From Candidatus Kaiserbacteria bacterium (GTDB taxonomy: Bacteria > Patescibacteria > Paceibacteria > UBA9973 > UBA2103): a DNA stretch of 64,000 bases. The DNA lies in assembly GCA_016182485.1 (NCBI GenBank), contig JACPGH010000007.1, positions 1-64,000 of the forward strand, written 5' to 3'. The notes under the pieces are model-generated. The model was given only the letters and a program-made list of their open reading frames with translations. It was not told where the DNA came from and searched no databases. Below are positions 40,811 to 48,900 of the stretch, in pieces. The stretch's first letter is position 1; each line of letters starts with the position of its first letter. The position numbers were made by a program, and so were the translations under genes.

Positions 40811-41820
40811 GCTGCCAATACTATATCGCGTACGAGCGCTTTTGCCGCCTCGATAATGTGGGTAACATCAAGCCCGTAGCGCGCCAACAGTTCCTGGGGC
40901 GTACCCGATTGGCCGAATTGATCTTGTATCCCGAGCCGTTTGATGGACACGACGTGTCCATCAGACAAGAATTCCGCGACGGCGCTCCCGAAGCCTCCGG
41001 CCGTTTGGTGTTCTTCTAGAGTAAGTACGCGGCCCGCGCTTTCCGCCGCTTCGAGTATCGCCCCGGTATCGAGGGGCTTCACGGTCGGCACATGGAGTAC
41101 GACCGAATCGATTCCCTGTTCTTCGAGAGCGCGCGCGGCTTCGAGCGCGGCGTAGCTCAAGGAACCGGTCGAGAATATGGCGATTTCTGGTTTCTGGTTT
41201 CTGGTTTCTGGTTCCCAGAGTATAAGCGCCTTCCCGATCTCAAATGGCGTTTCGCGAGTGGTGAACACCGGAGTCGCCGCGCGTCCGAAACGTAAATATA
41301 CAGGCTCTCCCAGGGCAGCCGCCGCAATGACTGCCTTGCGCGCCTCCTCGGCGTCCGCCGGAGCGATGACCGTCATCCCCGGCAGCATCCGCATCATGCC
41401 TATGTCCTCGAGCATCTGGTGCGTGGCGCCGTCGGCGCCGACCGATACGCCCGCATGCATCCCGCACACGATGACCGGCATATTGTTGAGAGCAATCGTG
41501 GTGCGTATCTGCTCATAATTGCGCCCGGGATTAAACGCGGCATAGCTTGCGATGAAAGGAATTTTTCCCGCCGCCGCCATGCCCGCCGCCACAGTGGCCA
41601 TATTCTGTTCCGCGACGCCCATCTCGATGAACCGGTCCGGGAAGGCTTTTTGAAATTGTTCGGCGCGGGTGGATTCGGCCAAATCGGCGCAAAGCACTAC
41701 GACGCGCGCATCCTTTTCTCCCGCCTCCACGCTTCCCGTTCCGAACCCGTCGCGCGTCGGCGCCGTCTCGATATCGTTCGAAAAAATTTTCTGCGAAAGC
41801 TTTGCGGAAAGATCCAACAT
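40807..41820 (-). CDS. Transketolase C-terminal subunit
   Basis: The 337-residue protein holds the pyrimidine-binding (Pyr) and C-terminal domains: RDGFGTGSVEAGEKDARVVVLCADLAES, EMGVAEQNMATVAAGMAAAGKIPFIASYAAFNPGR, GMHAGVSVGADGATHQMLEDIGMMRMLPGMTVIAPADAEEARKAV. The Glu of GVAEQN activates thiamine diphosphate. With the adjacent N subunit it moves two-carbon units between sugar phosphates. A run WEPETRNQKPEIAIF (41183-41220) is coded by a TTCTGG tandem repeat and sits between Pyr and C-terminal domains. Confidence 0.92.
   Translation of the reverse strand: MLDLSAKLSQKIFSNDIETAPTRDGFGTGSVEAGEKDARVVVLCADLAESTRAEQFQKAFPDRFIEMGVAEQNMATVAAGMAAAGKIPFIASYAAFNPGRNYEQIRTTIALNNMPVIVCGMHAGVSVGADGATHQMLEDIGMMRMLPGMTVIAPADAEEARKAVIAAAALGEPVYLRFGRAATPVFTTRETPFEIGKALILWEPETRNQKPEIAIFSTGSLSYAALEAARALEEQGIDSVVLHVPTVKPLDTGAILEAAESAGRVLTLEEHQTAGGFGSAVAEFLSDGHVVSIKRLGIQDQFGQSGTPQELLARYGLDVTHIIEAAKALVRDIVLAA
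41183..41220. repeat. TTTCTGG tandem repeat inside transketolase C
   Basis: Four TTCTGG-type units in a row (GATTTCTGGTTTCTGGTTTC and on) code EPETRNQKPEIA. Confidence 0.8.
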
Positions 41821-41949
41821 AATTTTCGATTTACAATTTACAATTTACAAATAAGGACCAATTTCCAATTTTCAAACAAAGATTCCCGTTTGAGCATTGC
41901 ACATTGAAAATTTCATTGGAAATTGCAAAATTGAAAATTGAAAATTCTT
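41821..41949. repeat. AT-rich minisatellite array 3
   Basis: Fills the gap between the two transketolase subunits. Units AATTTACAATTTACAA, TTGAAAATTGAAAATT and CATTGGAAATTG are seen. No gene. Confidence 0.85.
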
Positions 41950-42864
41950 TCATGTTCTCTGTATTTGAGCTAAGAACCGCTCCCCTTCCTCCGCCGAAGG
42001 CGGCTTCCCATGCCACCTATAATCCCCTTCGATTTCCGGCACGCCCTTGCCGGCGGTCGTATGCGCGATGATTAGCGTCGGAGCGTCCGATACTGCCTTC
42101 GCTTCTTCAACCGCCCCGACAAATGCGTCCAAATCGTGCCCATCCACTTCGAGCACGCGCCAGTTAAACGCGCGGTACTTCTCGGCGAGCGGTTCGAGCG
42201 GCATGACCTCCTCGGTATTGCCGTCGATTTGAATGTTGTTGCGATCCATGATCGCCGTGAGCCCGGCGAGACGGTGCTTCCCCGCGAACATGGCCGCCTC
42301 CCAAGTATTCCCCTCGTCCTGCTCGCCGTCGCTCATCACGCAGTAAATTCTAGGCGCTAGGCTATAGGCGCTAGGCTCTAGCTCTGATCCGTTTTTAAAA
42401 TTGGAAATTGAAAATTGTCCGCCGGAGGCGGATCCGCCTTTGGCGGAAAAATTTTTAAGAGCCCACGCCATTCCCGCCGCCTGCGAGAGGCCCTCGCCAA
42501 GAGGCCCTGAGGTGGTTTCGAGACCTGTCAGCCGCGTTCTCTCGGGATGCCCTTGGAGCCGCGAGCCGAATTTCCGCAATGTGAGACATTCTTCGACCGG
42601 GAAATAGCCGGCATGAGCCAGAGTCGCGTACAAGACTGGGCAGATATGCCCGTTGCTGAGTACGAGCCTATCTCGTTCTTCCCAATCCGGCCGCGCAGGG
42701 TCGTGTTTCAAGATATGAAAATAAAAGGCGGCGAAGATGTCCGCCATGTCGAGCGGCCCCGCCGTGTGGCCGCTGCCCGCGGCGACAAGCATCCGGATCA
42801 CAGTCTCGCGAATGGCCCGAGCCTTTCCCTCAAGCAGCCGAATCTCCTCATCAGTCAAAGCCAT
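41950..42864 (-). CDS. Transketolase N-terminal subunit, with composite insertion
   Basis: The 304-residue protein binds the thiamine diphosphate phosphate group: GSGHTAGPLDMADIFAAFYFHILK, DRLVLSNGHICPVLYATLAHAGYF, TSGPLGEGLSQAAGMAWALK, and VMSDGEQDEGNTWEAAMFAGKHRLAGLTAIMDRNNIQIDG (GDG-type motif with N). Between ALK and VMSDGE about 30 extra residues occur (SAKGGSASGGQFSISNFKNGSELEPSAYSLAP), coded by three repeat families in a row (42351-42450). The insertion precedes the metal-binding motif yet the motif is intact. A TATACT box ends six bases before the ATG. Confidence 0.92.
   Translation of the reverse strand: MALTDEEIRLLEGKARAIRETVIRMLVAAGSGHTAGPLDMADIFAAFYFHILKHDPARPDWEERDRLVLSNGHICPVLYATLAHAGYFPVEECLTLRKFGSRLQGHPERTRLTGLETTSGPLGEGLSQAAGMAWALKNFSAKGGSASGGQFSISNFKNGSELEPSAYSLAPRIYCVMSDGEQDEGNTWEAAMFAGKHRLAGLTAIMDRNNIQIDGNTEEVMPLEPLAEKYRAFNWRVLEVDGHDLDAFVGAVEEAKAVSDAPTLIIAHTTAGKGVPEIEGDYRWHGKPPSAEEGERFLAQIQRT
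42351..42450. repeat. Composite of three repeat types inside transketolase N
   Basis: CTAGGCGCTAGGCTATAGG-type units are followed by AAATTGGAAATTGAAAATTG and then by TCCGCCTTTGGCGGA-type palindromes, all in frame. Confidence 0.85.
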
Positions 42865-42870
42865 GCTCTA

Positions 42871-42876
42871 AGTATA
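42871..42876 (-). promoter_or_regulatory. -10 box of transketolase N
   Basis: TATACT, followed six bases later by the ATG at 42864. Confidence 0.55.
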
Positions 42877-42892
42877 CAGCATGAAACTACCC

Positions 42893-43020
42893 TAATTTTT
42901 CAATTTACAATTTCCAATTTTCAAATAATTACCAATCTCCAATTTTCAAACAAAATCCTTGTTTGGACATTGAATCATTGAAAATTGATTGAAAATTGCA
43001 AAACTAAACATTGAAAATTC
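42893..43020. repeat. AT-rich minisatellite array 4
   Basis: Between tktN and rpe; TTTTCAATTTACAATTTCCA units and their reverse. No gene. Confidence 0.85.
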
Positions 43021-43764
43021 TTAAACCCCGTAGGGATATTGGGCGATATACAACGCCTCGAACTCGGCGATGGCCTTTGCCGGATCTGCGGCTCGCAATA
43101 TGCTCGAACCGACCACGAGATTCGAGACTCCGGCGGCAATAAGCCGCTTGGCATTATGCAGGGAAACGCCGCCGTCAACCTGGATCGGGAGCCGCGGATA
43201 TTTCTCGCGCAGGACGCGGATTTTCTCGAATACGCGCTCGTCGAAGGGCTGTCCTTGGCGGCCGATCCGCGCGATACCCATGCACTGCACGTACTGAACA
43301 CAGCGGATACAGGGCTTGTCCTTCGTAGCTTCAGCGAAGAAGGGCTCGATGAGCGCAAGACTGCTCGCGAGATTAATTGCGAGACCGATCGAGAAGCCGC
43401 CGGCCTCTCCGAACCGTTCGGAGAGCGAGCCGAGAAGGCGCGGCAGGTCTATGGGGCTCTCGGCATGTATCGTGAGGCGGCTGGCGCCGAGAGCGAGCCA
43501 TGCCGCCGCAGCCGCCTCCGCATCGATACACATGATATCGACTTCATACTCGACCGCGCCGAGCCGCGGCAACATGCCTTCCCAATTTTCAATTTCCAAT
43601 TTCCAATTTTCAATGCTATACGGCCAGGAGGCAGGCGAGGCGAACTGCCCGTCTACGACGTCGATCTGGATACGGTCAATCGAGGGAAGACTCGTGAGGA
43701 GTGCGAGTTTTTCTGCCAGCTCTTTTTTGGATGCGGGCAAAACGGCTGGAACGACAAATGACAT
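43021..43764 (-). CDS. rpe: Ribulose-phosphate 3-epimerase
   Basis: The 247-residue TIM barrel interconverts ribulose 5-phosphate and xylulose 5-phosphate. It shows DRIQIDVVDGQFASPASWP, VDIMCIDAEAAAAAWLALGASRLTIHAE, IQVDGGVSLHNAKRLIAAGVSNLVVGSSILRA with the phosphate-binding GGV and GSS. The metal His of the classic VMDGxF motif is replaced by Gln (DGQF), which may change metal binding. A run SIENWKLEIENWEG is coded by the AT-rich repeat (43582-43616). I chose MSFVVPAVLP at 43764; the frame opens at 43803 with repeat-coded residues. Confidence 0.85.
   Translation of the reverse strand: MSFVVPAVLPASKKELAEKLALLTSLPSIDRIQIDVVDGQFASPASWPYSIENWKLEIENWEGMLPRLGAVEYEVDIMCIDAEAAAAAWLALGASRLTIHAESPIDLPRLLGSLSERFGEAGGFSIGLAINLASSLALIEPFFAEATKDKPCIRCVQYVQCMGIARIGRQGQPFDERVFEKIRVLREKYPRLPIQVDGGVSLHNAKRLIAAGVSNLVVGSSILRAADPAKAIAEFEALYIAQYPYGV
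43582..43616. repeat. AT-rich repeat unit inside rpe
   Basis: CCAATTTTCAATTTCCAATT and the bases after it code IENWKLEIENW, in a loop before GMLPRLGAVEYEVDIM. Confidence 0.85.
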
Positions 43765-43768
43765 AGCA

Positions 43769-43871
43769 AGAAAATTTTCAATTTTCAATTTTGCAATTTT
43801 CAAACGTTTGAAAATTAATACATTGAAAATTATTTGTAAATTGAAAATTGTAAATTGTAAATTTGGTCATT
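43769..43871. repeat. AT-rich minisatellite array 5
   Basis: Between rpe and rpiB; TTTTCAATTTTGCAATTTTC and reverse units. No gene. Confidence 0.8.
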
Positions 43872-44354
43872 CTAGAATTTCGCCAGCCTTCGCGCGTGGC
43901 GCGGCGAATCAGAGAACGGCGTGTTCAGGAAAATGCGGACCGCTTCGTCGGCTTCGCTCCCCGAAACGAACCGGGCGCCGATGCAGAGCACGTTCGCGTT
44001 ATTGTGCCGGCGCGGGAGGCGCACGGCGTCATACCCGTCCTCCGAGCGGCCGCCTTCGATGTCGAGCGCTTCGGTCACCCGCATGGGGCCGTAGAAGACC
44101 GCGGCGCGGACGCCGGGCACTCGATTGGCGCACATCGCTTCGCCCTGCCCGCTGCCCCCGAGCGCGATGCCGCGCGCTTCGGGCTCGGCCGCCACGCGGC
44201 GGGCGAGCGCCCCGACGACGTCCGGATAATCGTCATCCGGCGCGAGCGAGTACGCGCCCAGGTCTTCGGCCTCGTGTCCGAGCGCCCGCACGTGCTCGAG
44301 GAGCGCGTTCTTCAGGTCAAACCCGGCGTGGTCAGAAGCAAAATAAATTTTCAT
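43872..44354 (-). CDS. rpiB: Ribose-5-phosphate isomerase B
   Basis: The 160-residue LacA/RpiB protein interconverts ribose and ribulose 5-phosphate: IYFASDHAGFDLKNALLEHV, DDYPDVVGALARRV, GIALGGSGQGEAMCANRVPGVRAAVFYGP and RRHNNANVLCIGARFV. It has the GGSGxGE form of the active-site loop, as in the actinobacterial RpiB where a Glu replaces the catalytic Cys. I chose MKIYFASDHAG at 44354; the extra MKI codons before it belong to the AT-rich repeat. Gene order gapA-rpiB-rpe-tktN-tktC on one strand is a compact pentose-phosphate set. Confidence 0.9.
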   Translation of the reverse strand: MKIYFASDHAGFDLKNALLEHVRALGHEAEDLGAYSLAPDDDYPDVVGALARRVAAEPEARGIALGGSGQGEAMCANRVPGVRAAVFYGPMRVTEALDIEGGRSEDGYDAVRLPRRHNNANVLCIGARFVSGSEADEAVRIFLNTPFSDSPRHARRLAKF

Positions 44355-44457
44355 AATTTTCAATTTTGCAATTTACAATTTTCAAATTATGTCCCAATTT
44401 CCAATGTATTAATGTTTGAAAATTTATTGTAAATTGCAAATTGATAATTGAGAATTG
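44355..44457. repeat. AT-rich minisatellite array 6
   Basis: Between rpiB and gapA; AATTTTCAATTTTGCAATTT and reverse units. No gene. Confidence 0.8.
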
Positions 44458-45507
44458 TCACTTGGCCGTGCCGGCCGCTAGGACGTGCCGGACAAGTGAC
44501 TCCGTATACCCCATCTCGTTGTCGTACCAAGCGAGCACCTTGACGAGATTGCCGTCCACGACCCGGGTCATGCCGAGGTCAGCGATCGAGGCGCACGGCT
44601 CTCCCACGATATCGCTTGAAACCAGCTCCTCATCGGTGGTCATGAAGAGGCCCTCCCAACGCGAGTCAGCCGCCGCCTTCCGCAAAATGTCATTGACTTC
44701 CTCGGCGGATGTCGGCCGCTTCGAAACGAAGGTGATATCCGCGATAGAGCCGGCTGCCACCGGCACGCGCAGGCTTATCCCGTCGAATTTCCCGGCGAGC
44801 GACGGGTACGCCTGCGTCACGGCGACGGCCGCGCCGGTCGAAGTCGGCACGATATTAAGCGCGGCCGCCCTCCCTTCCTTCTTGTCTTTTCGCGAAGGCC
44901 CGTCGACGATAGACTGACTCGCTGTGTAAGCATGCGCCGTCGAGAGTATCGCCTTTTCGATACCAAGCGCCTCGTCGAGTATCGCTATGACCGGACTCGC
45001 GGCATTCGTCGTGCACGACGCATTCGAACTTATCTGACATGTCGAGAGCTTCTCCTCATTCACCCCCATCAGCACCGTGGCTCCTAGCGACTGGCTGCTA
45101 GTGGCTAGTGGTTGGTTTTTGACCGGTGCAGTGATGACAACACGCTTCGCTCCGGCCGCGAGATGCGCGCTCGCCTTCTCATAATCGGTGAACAATCCCG
45201 TAGACTCGACCGCTACATCGATACCGAGCTCCCCCCAAGGCAAATTCGCCGGCTCCTTTTCCGAGAAGAACTTCACTTCCTTCCCGTCAATCAGCAAAGC
45301 TGATTGCCCCGAGCTTGTCGAGGGGCTGATCCCGACCGAAAATGGCGCGCGCCCATATACGGTGTCGTACTTCAATAAATAGGTTAGGTTTTCAAGCGAG
45401 CCGAGATCATTCACGGCGACCACTTCGATTCCGCGGCCCTGACTTCTCCTCGCAAACGCGCGCCCTATTCGTCCGAATCCGTTAATGGCGACTCTAATGG
45501 GTTTCAT
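44458..45507 (-). CDS. gapA: Glyceraldehyde-3-phosphate dehydrogenase
   Basis: The 349-residue enzyme has the NAD-binding INGFGRIGRAFARR, the catalytic ISSNASCTTNAASPVIA (SCTTN), PTSTGAAVAVTQAYP and WYDNEMGYTESLV. It oxidises glyceraldehyde 3-phosphate in lower glycolysis and links to the pentose-phosphate genes behind it. Two repeat-derived insertions are seen: ISPSTSSGQSALLIDG (45306-45326, GAGC type) in the NAD domain, and KNQPLATSSQSLGATVL (45079-45120) just after VVITAPV, close to the cofactor site. I chose MKPIRVAINGFG at 45507, six bases past a TACACT box. Confidence 0.95.
   Translation of the reverse strand: MKPIRVAINGFGRIGRAFARRSQGRGIEVVAVNDLGSLENLTYLLKYDTVYGRAPFSVGISPSTSSGQSALLIDGKEVKFFSEKEPANLPWGELGIDVAVESTGLFTDYEKASAHLAAGAKRVVITAPVKNQPLATSSQSLGATVLMGVNEEKLSTCQISSNASCTTNAASPVIAILDEALGIEKAILSTAHAYTASQSIVDGPSRKDKKEGRAAALNIVPTSTGAAVAVTQAYPSLAGKFDGISLRVPVAAGSIADITFVSKRPTSAEEVNDILRKAAADSRWEGLFMTTDEELVSSDIVGEPCASIADLGMTRVVDGNLVKVLAWYDNEMGYTESLVRHVLAAGTAK
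45079..45120. repeat. CTAGTGGCTAGTGG-type repeat inside gapA
   Basis: CTCCTAGCGACTGGCTGCTA followed by GTGGCTAGTGGTTGG codes NQPLATSSQSLGA. Similar TAG/CTGG-rich units occur in tktN and the RNase P RNA. Confidence 0.7.
45306..45326. repeat. GAGC-type repeat inside gapA
   Basis: GCCCCGAGCTTGTCGAGGGG is a stem-loop that codes PSTSSGQ. It belongs to the same family as 14214, 23263 and the RNase P RNA copies. Confidence 0.75.
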
Positions 45508-45513
45508 GATGAT

Positions 45514-45519
45514 AGTGTA
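45514..45519 (-). promoter_or_regulatory. -10 box of the gapA cluster
   Basis: TACACT ends six bases before the chosen gapA ATG. Confidence 0.55.
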
Positions 45520-45533
45520 GCATGGCCAAAAAT

Positions 45534-45588
45534 GAGAATTTTCAATTTTGCAATTTTCAATTTTCAATAAATTTTCAAGGCTCAATTT
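45534..45588. repeat. AT-rich minisatellite array 7
   Basis: GAGAATTTTCAATTTTGCAA and related units between gapA and the four-helix-bundle gene; a matching stretch lies at 45949-45994 on its other side. Confidence 0.8.
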
Positions 45589-45948
45589 TCAAACGGATCG
45601 CGCCGAGGCAGCAATTTTTTGGAAAATTAATGTTAATTCTTGGCTCTCTTTCTGTAATCTCCCTAAAGCATCGTCTTCTATCGTCCCACAGGACACCAGC
45701 ATCCTAAGCCAGTGCTTCGTTTCTTGTATCTCTTTTTTGCATATGTAAATCTTGTTGACGAAATCTCTTTTTGAGCTGGCGCCGTTCGCTTCCATATAAT
45801 TGGCTCCTACGCTCGTACCAGAGCGTAAAAGTTGGTTAACAATTGGATCTGTTATATGACTACGATGGATTTTCTTACAAAGCGATATAATTTCTTCACC
45901 AAACCGAGCCGTTCTTTCTTCTAGATCGTATTTCTTCGTTTGATCCAT
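45589..45948 (-). CDS. Four-helix bundle protein (23S rRNA IVP type)
   Basis: The 119-residue protein matches the four-helix-bundle family of proteins once found in 23S rRNA intervening sequences: YDLEERTARFGEEIISLCKKI, QLLRSGTSVGANYMEANGASSKRDFVNKIYICKKEIQETKHWLRML, then a last helix. The family is widespread in CPR genomes, often near repeats, and its role is unknown. It is framed by AT-rich arrays on both sides, which suggests a small mobile cassette, but no ends can be drawn. Confidence 0.85.
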   Translation of the reverse strand: MDQTKKYDLEERTARFGEEIISLCKKIHRSHITDPIVNQLLRSGTSVGANYMEANGASSKRDFVNKIYICKKEIQETKHWLRMLVSCGTIEDDALGRLQKESQELTLIFQKIAASARSV

Positions 45949-45994
45949 TGAAAATTGGTCCTTATTTGAAAATTGGAAATTGTAAATTGAAAAA
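45949..45994. repeat. AT-rich minisatellite, right of the four-helix gene
   Basis: TGAAAATTGGTCCTTATTTG, GAAAATTGGAAATTG and TGTAAATTG units, close to the giant gene's stop. Confidence 0.75.
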
Positions 45995-48900
45995 TTATTG
46001 TGGCGTTGTCGAAGTTTCGGTAGCCGCGGAGAGGGGCTCGATTACTGTCACTAGCCTCGAAACCGAACCCGTGTTCCCCGCCGCGTCCGTCGCGCTGTAG
46101 GTGAGCGTGTATGAGCCGGCTGTTGCGGTATCTGCGGAACCCGAGGTCGCGATTTTTGCCGTTAGGTCTCCGTCCGTTTCATCTGTAGCGGTCGCCCCCG
46201 GGTCTGTGAAGGTCTGACCTTCACTGATCTGCATCGCCGCCTCTCCGTTCAAGGTCACGATCGGAGGTTGAGAGTCTGAATCCGGACTTATGACTTCCGA
46301 CTCTGGAGTAGCGCTCGACTCTTGACTCGTGACTTGTGACTCTTGACTTGTTGTACCGGCTACTACGCTCCCGTTGCCTACGATCACCGACCGCGTCGCC
46401 ATGATGCTCCCATTCGGCCCGAGTACGCGATAGGTGATTATGTAGGTCGTCTCGCTTGAGGTATCAATAGTCCCCGGGCCGACTTCCGACTCCACGCCGT
46501 TGATATAAGTCGTTACGGGCGCACCCCCTGCATCGATTCCCGGATCAACGAAGTTCCCCCCGACCTCGATCAGATAAGGATTATCCCCGAGCACCGTAAT
46601 CCATTGGGTGCTCGTGTTTGAATTGGAAATTGAAAATTGAGAATTGGAAATTTGTGACTCTGGCGTGCTTGTCGCCATCTGCCCTTCCGTCTGGATCAAG
46701 AAGTAATCGAAGGAGGTGTCTCCCGCCTGCGGGCTCTCGAGCACGAGGCGGAAGGAGCCGTCCTTCTTCTCCGCGATATACCAGGAGCCGGTCGTCGAGG
46801 CGGTGAAGGTGACGAATATCTTGGTCGAGGGCTTCACGTAGGCGTTCTGCACCTCCGCGACCGTGTTGCCGGCGATTATTTTCACCGTCCCGGCCGAGCT
46901 CGTACCGGCGGAATTCGTCGCCGCGACGAACTGGTCGGCCACGAGCGTGCCGAACTGCGCGATGCCCTTCGCGATATAGGCGCCAAAGGCGTTAAAGGCG
47001 CTCGCGAGCGAGGTCGTCGAGAAGGAGACCGGCGAGCCGGAGGCAGAGGAGACCGCGCCGCTCTCGAGCGCCGCGAGGCGCGCCTCGAGCGAGGTGAGCC
47101 GCACCTCGGCGCGATCGACCTTCTCGGCGAGCGTCTGCACGCCCGCGAGGGTCAGGGTCGCGAGCTTGTAGAGATCCACGCCGTTGCCGTCTATCGAGAG
47201 GATCTCGGGCGCCGTCTCCCGCGCATCCTCGGCAATGAGGCCGAGCCGGAGCGGGTTGCTCCCGGCCTCTGCCGCGTAGCGATACGTCGCGACCTTGAGC
47301 CCGCGAACCTTGCCCAGCACGGCCTCGGTCGAGCTCGCGCTCATATAATTGATGTCGGTCTTGAGCGCGCGCGTCGAAGTGTTCACGAAGCTCGTCGCGC
47401 TCACTTCCTGCGCCGTGAGGCGATTGATGTAGCCCTCGTTCGTCACCGCGAGATTCGATGTCCACACGGAGGTCGAGGCGACAAAAGAATCCGCCGCTAC
47501 GTTGCCATATACTGTGAACAAGCCGGCAGCTTGGTGCGGAAACGATCCTGTCACTTCGATTTCTGAGGGTTCGATTCCCTCTGCCGGCTTTTGCAGGTTT
47601 TCCACAATGCTTGCCGGGGTGCTTGACGCGTAAACCCAGTTTGCTATAATAGGTGCGGTGACAGGCTCGTTTCTCGCAGAAATCGAACCCTCGTAAGAGA
47701 ACCCGAAGTAGCCGCCCGTAAGGGCGGTTATTTCGTTTTCCAGCGTCCCTACCCTCCCCGCGAGCCGCGTCGAAGTGGTGCTCAGCTCCTGTATCGCCAG
47801 TATCATCGGCGCGGCGAGGCCGTCGTAATTGATGGAGAGCGTGCCGTCGGGCGTGAGCGAGGTGGGGGCGGAAGTCTGTACGAGATCCGGGAACACCTCT
47901 CGCACCTGCTGGGCGATGAGGCCGAATTGCTTCTGGCTCGAGCGCTCCGCCGCCGGATCCCAGTAGAAAGAAACGGGCCGGAGCGCGTCGATCGCAGACA
48001 GCCCGCTCGCTGTCGCGAGCGGGCTTATATCCTGCTTCAGCCGCTCGTCAGACGCGGAGCAGGCGAGGAGGCCGTTGCCGTTAGACGTGAAGCCGGTGCA
48101 GTTCTTGTAGCCGTCGAAGGTGACGTTCGCCGTCTCCCCGCCGACTTCAAGCAGGGTCGCGGGCGTCGTAGTCCCGAGGCCTATCGCGCTCGCGCTCATG
48201 TAGATCGGCTGGACGCCGCTCCCCACGAGGCGCGAGGTGATGATGAGATTGCCGGTTGAGGCGTCGATGCCGAATTCGCCGATGTAGTTGGGGTCGGAGC
48301 CGTTGTAGATGGTCATGGCGGAAGCGCTCCCCGCGGTCGTCACGATCGAGAAGCGCTCGCTTTGTCCGCCGGGGCTTGCCGTCCCAATCCCGACATCACC
48401 GGAGTCGTCGATCACGAACGGCGTCGGGTCGCCTGCCTGGTCGTTCACGGCGAAGGAGAGCGCGGCGCTCGTATTCTCGACCGCGAACTTCGCGAACGGC
48501 GTGCTCGAGGCGATGCCGACCCGCTCGTTCGTGGCGACATAGAGCGAGGAAGTGGCGGTGAGGGTCGTACCGGTCCCCGCATAGTATGGGAACTGCCCGG
48601 CCGTGCCGGAACCGACCGTCCCTGTCCCGCTCCCGCCTCCCACGCAGACTCCGTTAATCGCAAAACATCCTGTTCGTATATCAATGCCGGAGCCGAACGT
48701 GGACGTGGCGGTCGCCGAAATGTTAATCGTATTGGCTCCCGTATCTCCAAGCGAGAGCAGCGTCCCCGGACTCGTCGTCCCGATGCCGACGTTGCCTTCT
48801 ATTATCATCCCGTTAGTGGGAGCCGCCGCACCGTAATTTGTTCCCACGGAAACCCCTCCAGCAATACTCAATTTACTTCCCGGAGTAGTGGTGCCAATAC

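Noticed and set aside
43039..44432. Plus-strand frames of 240, 346 and 189 residues opposite rpe and rpiB
   Set aside because: They cross the AT-rich arrays and mirror genes with clear enzyme motifs on the other strand.
39449..45994. CRISPR-like array in the AT-rich spacers
   Set aside because: Units are short, irregular and in both orientations, without unique spacers or cas genes.
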